Shown here in pieces: positions 22,564 to 32,347 of a stretch of DNA of 36,615 bases. The stretch is from NCBI GenBank assembly GCA_017629215.1, contig JAGBXP010000041.1, forward strand, positions 1 to 36,615, given 5' to 3'. This DNA is from a bacterium (lineage in GTDB: Bacteria; Cyanobacteriota; Vampirovibrionia; Gastranaerophilales; Gastranaerophilaceae). The notes under the pieces are model-generated. The model was not told where the DNA came from. It did not search any database and saw nothing but the letters and a program-made list of their open reading frames with translations. How positions within the stretch are numbered: the stretch's first letter is position 1; each line of letters begins with the position of its first letter. The position numbers and the translations under genes were made by a program.

Positions 22564-25500
22564 ATGATAAAATACTCTATAAGGAGTATGTTATTAAATT
22601 TTATTAAAGTTGAATTTAGAGCAAATTTGATAGTCAAGAAATATCTTGACTTAATTAATGATGGTGTAAAAGCTTCTGAAATTCTAGTATTAGTACAAAA
22701 TTCTAATATAAAAAATCAAATAAGTAATAAAATTCTTAAAGAAATAAAAGTTTCATCAATTGAAAAATTAAATGTACATTCTTTTTTTTCTATTGTATAT
22801 AACACTTTACAAGAAAATTGGTGTTTTATAGAAAATTCAATTCCTGGAGACAAATCTTTTATTTTGCCAAACCTTGTAGGATTGGAGGTTTCACAATTTT
22901 TATTAAAAGATATTTTAAAAAAGCAAGAGGTCAAAGGTTATAATTCAAAAAAGTCTCTTCTACATCAAATATTTAGAAGATATTCCCTTATTGTACAGAA
23001 TAATCTAAATAATGAGGAAGTAAGAGAACGCTCAAATATTTTAAAAGAGTCTTTTGGTGAAGATGCTGAGTTAATTATAAAAAAGTTATTATCGGCAACT
23101 CTTAAATTAAGAAGCCTTGATTATTTACGTCAAACATTAATTTTTAATCATGTTTATAAAAATACAAATTATTTTCAAAATATAAAATATGTTCTCATAG
23201 ATGATGCAGATGAAATGACGCCTGTTTGCTTTGAATTTATAAAATATCTTAGACCTCAGTTAAAAGATTGGCTTGTTTGCTTTGACAGCTTGGGTTCTAG
23301 TCGTTGTGGATATTTAAGCGCAGATACTTCGATAGAGTATAAGTTATCTAAATTGTTTGATGAAGAAGTAAATAATGGTGAGGATTTTATAGAAATTTCT
23401 CGAGATGAAAATTATAATTTTCAAGAAGAAAATGGAGAAATAATTTTTTCAAATGTCATGGATAAAACAAAAAAGAGATTAAGAAATTTTACTTTGTTAT
23501 CTCTTTCAAAACGTGCTGAAATATTAGATTATAGTGTAGCTAAAATATTAGAATTGTTAGCATTAGGTTTTAAACCTTGTGATATTTCAATAATCACTCC
23601 ACTTCAAGATGACATGCTAAGATTTACACTTAAAGAGAAGCTTAAAGCCTGTAATTTACTATTTTTATCGGGTAGTGAAAAATTAATAGATAACCCTCTT
23701 GTAAGAGCTAGTATAAATATTTTAAAATTAATGCAGGGTATTGAAATTACAGACATGGATTTAAGGGTTATTCTTGCTGATTATGTTGGAATACCGTTGA
23801 AGTATTGTCAAAAAATCTTAGATGGCTATAGACTGCATAAAAAGCTTCCGAATATAGAAATAGATTATTATGCTGAATGTTATGAAAATTTTTATAAATG
23901 TTTTGAAGAAGTAAAAGAAAAAAATTTAAAGCTTTCTTCGATAGTTTATGAAATGTTTTATAGTGTAGTTAGAATAGTTGATGAGCTTCAAATAAATAAG
24001 TTTAATTTTTTTATAAAACAGCTTAGGGATTTTGAAAAAGTTTTAGGAGTAGAGCTTGTAAAAGAAAGAATTGTTGATATTATTAATCAATTTGAAAATT
24101 CAATTATTGCAGAAAACCCAAATACCATAATTGATATTTCAGATAATGATTTAGTGATAGCGACTCCTCAAAAAATTATTGATAATAAAATTTCAACAAA
24201 ATATCAGTTTTGGCTTGATGTTTCACATTCTGATTGGGTAAAGAATGATAGTGGTCCTCTTTATAATGCTTGGGTGATGCAAGCAGATTGGACTAAAGAT
24301 GAATACACAATTGAAGATGATATATTTTTATCTTCGCAAAAAACTGCAAGAATTTTAAGAAAACTTTTGCTATTGTCAAAGGAAAAAACATACGCTCTCT
24401 CAAGCCTTTTTGATCCTGCTGGAGCAGAAAATTTAGGTGGTATTGAAGATTATTTAGTATCTGATATTCAACAAGAAGAGCCTGAAAAACCTTTGTTTAA
24501 GATTGTTCCACGAATTGACCAAAAACCTGTTCTGGATTATGAGAAAGGAACAATGGCAATATCTGCTGTCCCAGGAGCAGGCAAAACGACAATTCTTTTA
24601 GCTCTTATAATGAAATTATTAAATAAAGGCGTTAAGCCTTCTAACATATTTGTTCTTACTTATATGGATTCAGCAGCAAGGAATTTCCGAGAAAGAATTA
24701 AAAATATGTCGCCAAATAATAATCAGTTACCAAATATAAGTACTATTCATGGCTTAGCTTTGCGTATTATTAAGGATAATTCAAATTATGAGCGACTTGG
24801 CTTGACTTCAGATTTTGAGATTTGTGATGATACTCAGAGGATGAAAATTATAAAAAATATTGAAGGTAAGTATTCAAAAAGTGAATTAGATGAATTTGAT
24901 AGGGCAATATCTGTCTTGAAACTTCAAGAAGGAAATATTAATAAGCCTTCATCTGATAAGAAAATTGAGAAGTTTAAATCGTTTTATCTCGCTTATCAAC
25001 AAAAGCTTGATGAGTTAAACTTGATAGATTATGATGATATTTTGTTGCTTTCAGTTAAGCTTTTAGAAGAAAATCCTGATATTCTTGAGTACTATCAAAA
25101 TATATGTGAGTATATTATTGAAGACGAAGCCCAAGATTCTTCAGGTATACAACAAAGGCTTATAGGACTTTTAAGTGGTAAATATAATAATTTAATACGT
25201 TGTGGTGATATAAATCAAGCGATTACAACAACTTTTTCTAATGCAGACGTTGAAGGTTTTAGAAATTTTATTAAAAATGCAGAAAAGCTTGTGGAAATGA
25301 ATTATTCTCAAAGGTGTACACAAGATGTTATGGATTTGGCAAACAAGACTGTTATCTGGGGAGAAAACCTTTTACCAAAGGCGTTTTTTAAAAGTATTAT
25401 GAACGGTGTTGAAGGGAAAAATCCTGTTAGTGAAAATGCTGTAATTGCAAAAACCTTTGAAAAAACCTTTGAGGAAAAGAATTTTATTTTGAGAGAGATT

Positions 25501-26430
25501 AAAAATATTTTAACTAAAGATAAGGACGCAACTATTGGGATACTATTAAGAGGCAATTATCAAGTAGCAAATTGGACTCAGTTTGTAAATGATGCTGGTT
25601 TTAAAAGTATAACCAGAAGTGAATCTTTAGGGCAAAAAAGTGTGTTTAATACAATTTATGCTGTGTTGAAATTTCTTCAATCTCCTTTTGATAATGAGGT
25701 TTTAACTTCTGTTTATGAGGTGTTAAGTGGTAATGGTTTTTATAAGCCACGTTTACAGTTAGAAATAAAAAAATATGACATTCCTTTTATTACATTGAAT
25801 GGAGATATGATTGAGATACAGGATTTGGCTCAATTTTTGTGGGATATGCAATATTGGCTTTGTTCTTCAACATTACCTTTGGAAGAGCTAGTGATAAGGA
25901 TTGGGTTATATTATTATACATCAGAGATTGAGAAGTCCAATGTATACTTAATCGGAACATTAATTAGAAAATTGAATAATAATTCTAATTATAATTTGAC
26001 GCTAGAAAGACTTGATACACTTTCAAAACGGCCAAGTTTAAGTGGTTTTAAGTTTTTCTCAGAAGAAGATGATGACAACGCAATAAAAGGAAAAGTGCAA
26101 ATAATGACGTTGCATAAGTCAAAGGGTGATGAGTTCGATTATGTATTTATGCCAGAATTGTCCGAAAAATCATTATCAATGGATGTTGAGAAGTCTAGTA
26201 TTAAATCCTCGACTATTTTTATGGAAGAAATTAGAGGTTTTAATCCTAGCTATAAGGTTAAATCAGATTTGGAATTGAAGGAATTTTCAGCAGAAGAATC
26301 TATGCGATTATTTTATGTAGCTGTTACAAGAGCTAAGAAAAAATTGTATATAACAGCTCCATTGAAGGTGAAATCTTATGGAAAAGAAACCGAACAAGAA
26401 CCAAGTATTGTGTTTTCTAACCTGTTATAA
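22564..26430 (+). CDS. Tandem UvrD-like helicase with inactive N-terminal and active C-terminal copies
   Basis: A 1288-residue SF1 helicase. The C-terminal half has the motor motifs: Walker A VPGAGKTT (about 668-675), TYMDSAARNF (Ia), TIHGLALRI (Ib), IEDEAQDSS (about 851-859), GDINQAI (III), TLHKSKGDEFDYVF (V, about 1182) and FYVAVTRAKKKLYI (VI, about 1249). The N-terminal half follows the same order but is degenerate: VEFRANLIVKKYLDLI where Walker A should be, VLVQN (Ia), NVHSFFSIV (Ib), IDDADEMTP (II, about 212) and, at 300-395, a UvrD-type 2A/2B pattern. It thus resembles an AddB-like dead copy fused to a live one, but no nuclease motif is seen. The start is uncertain: ATG 22564 or ATG 22588, where AAGGAG is only one base away. 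Confidence 0.85.
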   Translation: MIKYSIRSMLLNFIKVEFRANLIVKKYLDLINDGVKASEILVLVQNSNIKNQISNKILKEIKVSSIEKLNVHSFFSIVYNTLQENWCFIENSIPGDKSFILPNLVGLEVSQFLLKDILKKQEVKGYNSKKSLLHQIFRRYSLIVQNNLNNEEVRERSNILKESFGEDAELIIKKLLSATLKLRSLDYLRQTLIFNHVYKNTNYFQNIKYVLIDDADEMTPVCFEFIKYLRPQLKDWLVCFDSLGSSRCGYLSADTSIEYKLSKLFDEEVNNGEDFIEISRDENYNFQEENGEIIFSNVMDKTKKRLRNFTLLSLSKRAEILDYSVAKILELLALGFKPCDISIITPLQDDMLRFTLKEKLKACNLLFLSGSEKLIDNPLVRASINILKLMQGIEITDMDLRVILADYVGIPLKYCQKILDGYRLHKKLPNIEIDYYAECYENFYKCFEEVKEKNLKLSSIVYEMFYSVVRIVDELQINKFNFFIKQLRDFEKVLGVELVKERIVDIINQFENSIIAENPNTIIDISDNDLVIATPQKIIDNKISTKYQFWLDVSHSDWVKNDSGPLYNAWVMQADWTKDEYTIEDDIFLSSQKTARILRKLLLLSKEKTYALSSLFDPAGAENLGGIEDYLVSDIQQEEPEKPLFKIVPRIDQKPVLDYEKGTMAISAVPGAGKTTILLALIMKLLNKGVKPSNIFVLTYMDSAARNFRERIKNMSPNNNQLPNISTIHGLALRIIKDNSNYERLGLTSDFEICDDTQRMKIIKNIEGKYSKSELDEFDRAISVLKLQEGNINKPSSDKKIEKFKSFYLAYQQKLDELNLIDYDDILLLSVKLLEENPDILEYYQNICEYIIEDEAQDSSGIQQRLIGLLSGKYNNLIRCGDINQAITTTFSNADVEGFRNFIKNAEKLVEMNYSQRCTQDVMDLANKTVIWGENLLPKAFFKSIMNGVEGKNPVSENAVIAKTFEKTFEEKNFILREIKNILTKDKDATIGILLRGNYQVANWTQFVNDAGFKSITRSESLGQKSVFNTIYAVLKFLQSPFDNEVLTSVYEVLSGNGFYKPRLQLEIKKYDIPFITLNGDMIEIQDLAQFLWDMQYWLCSSTLPLEELVIRIGLYYYTSEIEKSNVYLIGTLIRKLNNNSNYNLTLERLDTLSKRPSLSGFKFFSEEDDDNAIKGKVQIMTLHKSKGDEFDYVFMPELSEKSLSMDVEKSSIKSSTIFMEEIRGFNPSYKVKSDLELKEFSAEESMRLFYVAVTRAKKKLYITAPLKVKSYGKETEQEPSIVFSNLL

Positions 26431-26432
26431 AA

Positions 26433-26456
26433 AAAACGGTGATATAGAATCACCGT
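26433..26456. terminator. Terminator between the helicase and the convergent small gene
   Basis: ACGGTGAT and ATCACCGT around a short loop, flanked by an A run and T-rich sequence. Confidence 0.75.
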
Positions 26457-26490
26457 AAATTATGTGTGTGTATTATATTATAGAATTTAT

Positions 26491-26754
26491 TTATGCAACA
26501 GTATTTAGTTGCGAAAGTTCTTTATTTGATTTTTCATGATTTCTAATCATATTAAAAGTTCTGTAAAGCTTGTATCCGATAGCTATTATTGGATTTGAAT
26601 CTGCTGAATCTGCTTTTCTAGCAAATTCTTGATTTTTTTGAAATCTAACGGCAGCTTTTGGATCTCTTAACATAAGTATTGCGTTTTCTGATTTCATTTT
26701 TACAGATAAAGTGTTTTCTTTGAAATTTATATTTGATATTTTGTTTACTTTCAT
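26491..26754 (-). CDS. Small hypothetical protein with N-terminal NFKE motif
   Basis: An 87-residue basic protein beginning MKVNKISNINFKENTLSVK, the same kind of start as the protein at 19058-19603 (MKINNISQTNFKGFNN). The rest is probably helical (DPKAAVRFQKNQEFARK, IIAIGYKLYRTFNMIRN). No Cys and no membrane segment. GGAGGGAG is a strong ribosome site. Its 5' leader can form a small hairpin (AAGTGT/ACACTT at 26782-26800). Function unknown. Confidence 0.7.
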   Translation of the reverse strand: MKVNKISNINFKENTLSVKMKSENAILMLRDPKAAVRFQKNQEFARKADSADSNPIIAIGYKLYRTFNMIRNHEKSNKELSQLNTVA

Positions 26755-26848
26755 TTTTGCTCCCTCCGTAGAGTTTTTATTAAGTGTTTACCCTACACTT
26801 CATTTAACAATTTTATTATGCACTATATTAAAAATTTTGTCAATACTC

Positions 26849-26866
26849 ATTGTTAAGATTTGTAAA
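26849..26866 (-). promoter_or_regulatory. HLR1-like box upstream of ftsI
   Basis: The coding strand reads ATTGTTAAGATTTGTAAA; the other strand gives TTTACAAA-TC-TTAACAAT, one mismatch to the HLR1 consensus. A candidate -10 (TACTAT, 26898-26903) follows after 31 bases, a spacing close to the 28-29 bases at the RiPP promoters. Confidence 0.4.
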
Positions 26867-27018
26867 ATAGCTCGTGATGCCTGATAATACTTGCTTTTAC
26901 TATAAAGTGTATAAAATACATTATTTAAAATAGCCTAACTAGGTAGGAAATTTTATCTTTAATAAATATTTTGTCTTAATTTAAAATTTATGCTAAGATT
27001 ATAAAGAGGGTTGGAAGT

Positions 27019-28725
27019 ATGTATAGAGCTGATAGAACAAGTAAAAATAAAATGTTTTCAGATCGTTTGATGTGGTTTCATATCTTGTTCATTGTTCTAG
27101 TTGGGTTGTTTATTTTATATTTGTTTTGTATTCAGGTTGTAGATATTAAGGAATATAGAGTAAAGGCTAAAAAACAGCGTCGCGCAAGTGCTTTTGTTAT
27201 GCGAGGTAGTATTTTTGATAGAAATGGAATTAAGTTAGCTACTGATACAGTGTATTATGATATTTTTGCGAGAAAGGCAGATTTTACGCATACAGAAGAA
27301 GAACTTGCTAAGTTACTAGCACCAATATTAAAGATTTCACAAGTAAATTTAACGGAGAAGTTAAAACAGGATACTCCATTAATTTCATTAAAGAAAAATG
27401 TTGATCGTCAAACAAGGGATGCGATTGCAAAATTATCACTTTTAGAAATCCCGATGGATAAAAAGAGTATTAGAACTTATCCTCAAGGAGCTTTGGCTGC
27501 TCATGTATTGGGATATTATAATTTTGATGCTGATGTAGCATCTGGAGTTGAAGAAACTGCGAAAGATAAGTTAGAAAATGTGCCAAATGGTATAAATTAT
27601 GAAATGACTCCAAAAGGAAAAGTTATATACAATATATTAACTGATCCTATTGTAGCTACAAAACCGATAAAAGGGCAGGATGTTACGCTTACAATTGATG
27701 CAGCTGTGCAACATGTTTGTGAAAAGTCTTTGATGAAAACTATTGATAAGTATAAAGCTTTTCGTGGTGCAGTTATAGTTATGAATCCTAGAAATGGTGA
27801 AATATTAGCTTATGCCGTTTATCCGTATTTTGATCCAAATAATTTTAAAACTGCGACTTATTTTCAAACAAAAAACTGGACATTAACTGATGTTTTTCCA
27901 CCAGGCTCTACGTTTAAAACAATAACAATCGCATCAGCGATGGAGTTAGGTAAAATTGATAAACGTACTAAGGTTAATGATACAGGGAAAATTAAAGTCG
28001 GTTGGTGGACTATCAAGAATTATGATTATAATAAGCATCCTAATCCGGGTTGGATTGATTTAGTTTATTTATTTCAGCATTCAAGTAATGTAGGCTCTGT
28101 TTTAGTTGCTCAGATGATGAATAAGCATGAATATTATGATATGCTTAAAAAGTTTGGTTTTGGAGAAAAAACAGGAATTGATTTACCAGGAGAATCAATT
28201 GGTATATTAAAACCAGCAAGCAAGTGGGATTCTTCTGACCATGCTTCAATGAGTTATGGATATGGTTCTTCTGTTACTGCAATTCAAATGGTATCAGCTG
28301 TTTCTGCTATTGCAAATGATGGAGTTAGAGTAACTCCTCATGTTATAAAATATTCGCCAGAGGAAGAAGCTATTAAGGTCAAGAGAGTTCGGGTTATGAC
28401 ACCTGAGCATGCGAGAGCTGTTACTGATTTATTAACAGAAAGTGTTAATAAAGGTAAGTCGTTGATAAAGCTTGATAATTATAATATTGCGGCTAAGACA
28501 GGTACTTCAATTAAACCAAAGGAAAATGGAGCTGGATATACAAATAAGCTTTATACATCTATTGTTGGTTATTTGCCAGCGACCGATCCACAGGTTCTTA
28601 TTTATGTAATAGTAGACTCTGCTCAAGGTGCAGAAATTTGGGGGAATACTGTTGCTGCTCCAATTTTTAAAGAAATTTCAACACAAATTATTCATATTTT
28701 AAATTTGCAACCAGATAAGGTTTAA
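27019..28725 (+). CDS. ftsI: Peptidoglycan transpeptidase, FtsI/PBP2 family
   Basis: A division- or elongation-type class B penicillin-binding protein that cross-links peptidoglycan outside the inner membrane. It has a single N-terminal membrane helix (about 20-42), the dimerisation domain starting RRASAFVMRGSIFDRNG (54-70) and a transpeptidase domain with S297 in STFK (297-300), SSN (355-357) and KTGTS (493-497). No PASTA domains. Length 568 fits. murE follows after 17 bases, as in the dcw cluster, which favours FtsI over a PBP2 elongation paralogue. AGAGGG precedes the ATG. The leader is about 100 nt if the promoter near 26900 is used. Confidence 0.9.
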   Translation: MYRADRTSKNKMFSDRLMWFHILFIVLVGLFILYLFCIQVVDIKEYRVKAKKQRRASAFVMRGSIFDRNGIKLATDTVYYDIFARKADFTHTEEELAKLLAPILKISQVNLTEKLKQDTPLISLKKNVDRQTRDAIAKLSLLEIPMDKKSIRTYPQGALAAHVLGYYNFDADVASGVEETAKDKLENVPNGINYEMTPKGKVIYNILTDPIVATKPIKGQDVTLTIDAAVQHVCEKSLMKTIDKYKAFRGAVIVMNPRNGEILAYAVYPYFDPNNFKTATYFQTKNWTLTDVFPPGSTFKTITIASAMELGKIDKRTKVNDTGKIKVGWWTIKNYDYNKHPNPGWIDLVYLFQHSSNVGSVLVAQMMNKHEYYDMLKKFGFGEKTGIDLPGESIGILKPASKWDSSDHASMSYGYGSSVTAIQMVSAVSAIANDGVRVTPHVIKYSPEEEAIKVKRVRVMTPEHARAVTDLLTESVNKGKSLIKLDNYNIAAKTGTSIKPKENGAGYTNKLYTSIVGYLPATDPQVLIYVIVDSAQGAEIWGNTVAAPIFKEISTQIIHILNLQPDKV

Positions 28726-28742
28726 TAGAAAGGTGATTATAT

Positions 28743-30200
28743 ATGAGATTAGGTAATTTAATTAAAGAAATTCAGTTTAAAGAGATAATTAATATTAAGA
28801 ATTTTGATGATATGGTTGGTGGCATTTCTTATAGTTCAAAGAATACGAAGCCAAATGATGTTTTTGTGTGTTTAACAGGTGAGCATGTTGATGGGCATGA
28901 ATATGCAGAAGAAGCTATTGAAAACGGAGCTTTAGTTTGTTTTGTTGAGAGAAGGTTAAATACAGATGCGCCACAGATTATAGTTGATTCGACAGCTGCA
29001 GTTATTTCAGAATTATCATCTTTATTGTATTCAAATCCATCTTCAAAATTAAATATTATAGGTGTAACAGGTACAAATGGTAAGACAACGGTAACTCATT
29101 TAATTCAGAAATTGTTTGAAGAATTTGGACAAAAATGTGCATTGGTGGGGACTTTAGGTCATCGTTTTTCTTGCGACACAGCATATTTAGATGCAAAACA
29201 CACAACTCCACAAGCTCCAGAATTACAAAGTCTTTTTAATACAATTAATGAAAAATGTATAGATAATGTTGTAATGGAAGTATCATCTCATTCCCTTGTT
29301 CAACATAGAGTTGATCATGTTGATTTTAACGGTGCAGTTTTTACTAATCTTACACAAGATCACTTAGATTTTCATATAACAATGGCTAATTATTTTGAAG
29401 CAAAAGCTTCTCTTTTTACAAAGTTAGTAGCAGGAGATTTCGCAGTAATAAATATTGATGACGAATATGCTGAGAGTTTTTTAAAGATAATTTCACCAAC
29501 GGTTAGAGTTTTTACTTATGGACTTTCTTCAAAAGCTGATGTAATGGCAAAAGACATTTATTTTTCAGGTAAAGGAGCTTCTTTTACTTGCGTAGTTAAA
29601 AATAATAAATATAAAGTTGATTTATCAATGAACGGTCTTTTCTCTGTTTATAATGTTTTGGCTGCAATTACAACAGCTTGTGCTCTTAATTTTGACATAG
29701 AAAAAACCATAAGAGTTCTAGAAAAAATACCTGGTGTTGCTGGTAGATTTGAGATTGTAACGACAAAACCTACGGTAATTGTGGATTATGCGCATACACC
29801 AGATGGACTTGAAAATGTTTTAAAAACTGCTAGAGAAATTACGCCTAGAGAGGGTAAACTTATTTGTTTATTCGGATGTGGTGGTGATAGAGATGCAACA
29901 AAACGTCCAAAAATGGGCAAGATAGCTGAAGAGTTAGCTGATACTGTTATAATTACAAGTGATAATCCTCGTACGGAAAATCCTCAACAAATAATAACTG
30001 ATGTGCTTGCAGGATTTAAAAATATAAATAATGTAATTGTTGAACCTGACAGAGAGCTTGCTATAAAAGAAGCTTATAAGATTGCGAAAATAAATGATGT
30101 AGTTATTATTGCAGGAAAAGGTCATGAAGATTATCAAATATTAGCAGATAAAACTATTCATTTTGATGATAGAGAAAAAGTGAGAGAAATATTTTGTTAA
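28743..30200 (+). CDS. murE: UDP-MurNAc-L-Ala-D-Glu:meso-diaminopimelate ligase
   Basis: It adds the third residue to the peptidoglycan stem peptide. The 485 residues show the ATP loop GTNGKT (110-115), TPQAPEL, EVSSHSL, the carbamylated Lys candidate K222 in EAKASLF, DYAHTPDGLEN (349-359) and GCGGDRDATKRPKMG. DNPR at 407-410 is the signature for meso-diaminopimelate rather than lysine, so the wall is DAP type as expected of a diderm cyanobacterial relative. AGAAAGG precedes the ATG. It is in an operon after ftsI, and nagA begins one base after its stop. Confidence 0.95.
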   Translation: MRLGNLIKEIQFKEIINIKNFDDMVGGISYSSKNTKPNDVFVCLTGEHVDGHEYAEEAIENGALVCFVERRLNTDAPQIIVDSTAAVISELSSLLYSNPSSKLNIIGVTGTNGKTTVTHLIQKLFEEFGQKCALVGTLGHRFSCDTAYLDAKHTTPQAPELQSLFNTINEKCIDNVVMEVSSHSLVQHRVDHVDFNGAVFTNLTQDHLDFHITMANYFEAKASLFTKLVAGDFAVINIDDEYAESFLKIISPTVRVFTYGLSSKADVMAKDIYFSGKGASFTCVVKNNKYKVDLSMNGLFSVYNVLAAITTACALNFDIEKTIRVLEKIPGVAGRFEIVTTKPTVIVDYAHTPDGLENVLKTAREITPREGKLICLFGCGGDRDATKRPKMGKIAEELADTVIITSDNPRTENPQQIITDVLAGFKNINNVIVEPDRELAIKEAYKIAKINDVVIIAGKGHEDYQILADKTIHFDDREKVREIFC

Positions 30201-30201
30201 T

Positions 30202-31038
30202 ATGAAGAAAATGTTATTATTAGATCAACATATACATGGTGCTTTTGGAGTCGATTTTAATACTTGTGATGTTGATGAATTGTTAGAAGTTGCTGAAAAA
30301 CTTTATCAACGAAATATCGGAGGTTTTTTTCCGACGCTAGTAACAGACACTGTTTCTAATATCAAACGTCAAATTTCTATAATAAAACAAGCTTCGGAAA
30401 AAAATTCAAGAATACTTGGGGTACATTTAGAAGGTATTTTTATTAATCCTGAAAATAAAGGTATTCATAATCCTGAATATTTTATGCCATTGACAATAGA
30501 TAATTATAAATTATTAGAGGATGATTTTATTAAAATAGTTACCCTTGCTCCTGAGCTTGATAGAGGATTGATTAGTTACTTACATTCTAAAAATGTTAAA
30601 GTTCAAGCAGGGCATTGTTCAGGTTGGGGAGATGTTAATGGTGTTACACATACCTTTAATGCAATGTCAGGGATTACACATCGCAATACTTCAACAGCCT
30701 TATCAGCTTTGGTTAATGATAATGTATATGCTGAAATTATTGCTGATGGCATTCATGTAAACAACGATGCTTTAAAGCTTTTTCTTAGATCAAAACATAT
30801 TGATAAAGTTTTATTAATAAGTGATGCTTTACCAATTACTCATTCTGATATGAAAGAAGTTTGTTTTGCAGATTCAATAATATATTATGATGGCAAGAAA
30901 GCAACTTCAAAAAATGGTACAATTGCAGGAAGCACAATGCTATTAGATGAGATAGTCGACAGATTAAAAGATTTAGACTTGTTTAAAATTGAGTATGTTG
31001 AGAATTCTTGGAAATATCATGGAATAAAACCTTTTTAA
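30202..31038 (+). CDS. nagA: Compact N-acetylglucosamine-6-phosphate deacetylase-like protein
   Basis: It would remove acetate from GlcNAc-6-phosphate in amino-sugar recycling. The 278 residues keep the amidohydrolase core: H10 and H12 in DQHIHGAFG, E77 in HLEGIF, H138 in AGHCSG, H150 in THTFNAMSG, ADGIHV (181-186) and the catalytic D208 in LISDALP, then GTIAGSTMLLD. It is about 100 residues shorter than usual: the N-terminal part of the beta-sandwich domain is absent, since the protein starts straight at the metal motif, and the C-terminal part is cut. Either a minimal NagA or a related deacetylase. It is coupled to murE, one base downstream, which fits cell-wall sugar recycling. Confidence 0.8.
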   Translation: MKKMLLLDQHIHGAFGVDFNTCDVDELLEVAEKLYQRNIGGFFPTLVTDTVSNIKRQISIIKQASEKNSRILGVHLEGIFINPENKGIHNPEYFMPLTIDNYKLLEDDFIKIVTLAPELDRGLISYLHSKNVKVQAGHCSGWGDVNGVTHTFNAMSGITHRNTSTALSALVNDNVYAEIIADGIHVNNDALKLFLRSKHIDKVLLISDALPITHSDMKEVCFADSIIYYDGKKATSKNGTIAGSTMLLDEIVDRLKDLDLFKIEYVENSWKYHGIKPF

Positions 31039-31101
31039 TAAAAACCTTTTAATCCACTAAAAGATTGATTGAAAAATAACCTAAAAAGGGGTATCCTTAG
31101 A

Positions 31102-31338
31102 ATGATGAATAAAAAACAACAAATAGAAAAACGAATTCAACAAATAGAACTGCAACTAAAAAAATTATCACAAAGTTCTTCTGGTGCAGAAATTGAAGAA
31201 TGTTTACTTAATTCTTTGATTATGCAAAAAGCTGTGTTGAAACAAGAATTGAAGGATTTGAGTAAAAAACCAGTTCTTGAAATGTTAAAAAAAATAGTAC
31301 CACGTAAAGAAAAATTAATTTGTGATTATTTTAATTAA
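31102..31338 (+). CDS. Small coiled-coil hypothetical protein
   Basis: A 78-residue charged protein from ATG 31102 (31105 equally possible), with GGGG about 10 bases upstream; an in-frame TTG at 31069 is less likely. MMNKKQQIEKRIQQIELQLK is followed by further heptad-like helix, and the C-terminus is basic. No domain recognised. It lies between nagA and the transketolase gene and probably continues the same operon; a new promoter (TATAAT near 31379) precedes the next gene. Confidence 0.6.
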   Translation: MMNKKQQIEKRIQQIELQLKKLSQSSSGAEIEECLLNSLIMQKAVLKQELKDLSKKPVLEMLKKIVPRKEKLICDYFN

Positions 31339-31402
31339 TTGATTAATAAAAATAATTTCTTCTTTTTTAGATTTATGGTATAATTCTGAATGGGGGTATT
31401 GT

Positions 31403-32347
31403 ATGCTCGCAGTAAATTACGATAAGAAAAATTCAATAAGAGAGGCTTTTGGTAAAAAGCTGGTAGAGTTGGGTGGTAAAAATGAGTCTATTGTTGTTTT
31501 AGATGCAGATTTGGCTTGTTCAACACAAACTAAATTTTTTGCCCAAAGTTATCCTGATAGATTTTTTAATACAGGTATTGCAGAACAAAATATGATAGCT
31601 ACAGCAGCAGGTTTATCATTGGTTGGGAAAATACCTTTTGCGGCTACTTTTGCAGTATTTGCTACAGGGCGAACTTATGACCAGATAAGGACGTCGGTTT
31701 GTTATCAAAATGCAAATGTTAAGATAATAGGTACTCATGGAGGCATTACAGTTGGCGAGGACGGTGCTACTCATCAGGCGTTGGAAGATGTTTCATTGAT
31801 GCGTGGTTTACCTAACATGACAGTAATTGTTCCTGCAGATTGTAATGAGTGTGAGCAAGCTCTTGAATTTGCAGTAAATCATGTTGGTCCTGTATATATA
31901 AGAGTATCAAGGAATAGTTTACCTGATATTTATTCTGATAATTATAAATTTGACTTAAAAAAAGCTGTTATATTAAAAGAAGGTAATGATTTGACGATTA
32001 TCTCTAATGGCGATATATTATCAGAGGCTTTAAAAGCATCTGAATTATTATTGGAAAAGGGAGTTAGAGCAGAAGTAATAAGCTTACCAGTTATTAAACC
32101 AATAGACAGTAACACAATTATAGAAAGTGCTAAAAAAACAGGTTTAGTGGTAACTCTTGAAAATCATTCAATAAATGGTGGTATTGGCTCAGCTGTAGCA
32201 GAAGTGCTTTCAGAAAGTCATCCTACTAAGGTTTTGAGAATAGGTATTAATGATGAGTTTGGACAAAGTGGAACACCAAGCGAGTTGTTAAAATGCTATG
32301 GTCTAGATGCAGAAAGTGTTGTTAATAGGATAATGAGTATATTATGA
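31403..32347 (+). CDS. Transketolase C-terminal subunit
   Basis: A 314-residue protein equal to the pyrimidine-binding and C-terminal domains of a split transketolase. It carries VVLDADLACST, the catalytic-type Glu in NTGIAEQNMI (about 56-65), GTHGGITVGEDGATHQ, ALEDVSLMRGLPNMTV and the C-terminal PVIKPID. The thiamine-pyrophosphate-binding N-terminal subunit (GDG...N motif) is needed for activity and is usually the gene before it; it is not in this window. TATAAT lies about 20 bases upstream, with GGGGG as ribosome site, so a new transcript probably starts here. The stop overlaps the ftsE start. Confidence 0.9.
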   Translation: MLAVNYDKKNSIREAFGKKLVELGGKNESIVVLDADLACSTQTKFFAQSYPDRFFNTGIAEQNMIATAAGLSLVGKIPFAATFAVFATGRTYDQIRTSVCYQNANVKIIGTHGGITVGEDGATHQALEDVSLMRGLPNMTVIVPADCNECEQALEFAVNHVGPVYIRVSRNSLPDIYSDNYKFDLKKAVILKEGNDLTIISNGDILSEALKASELLLEKGVRAEVISLPVIKPIDSNTIIESAKKTGLVVTLENHSINGGIGSAVAEVLSESHPTKVLRIGINDEFGQSGTPSELLKCYGLDAESVVNRIMSIL

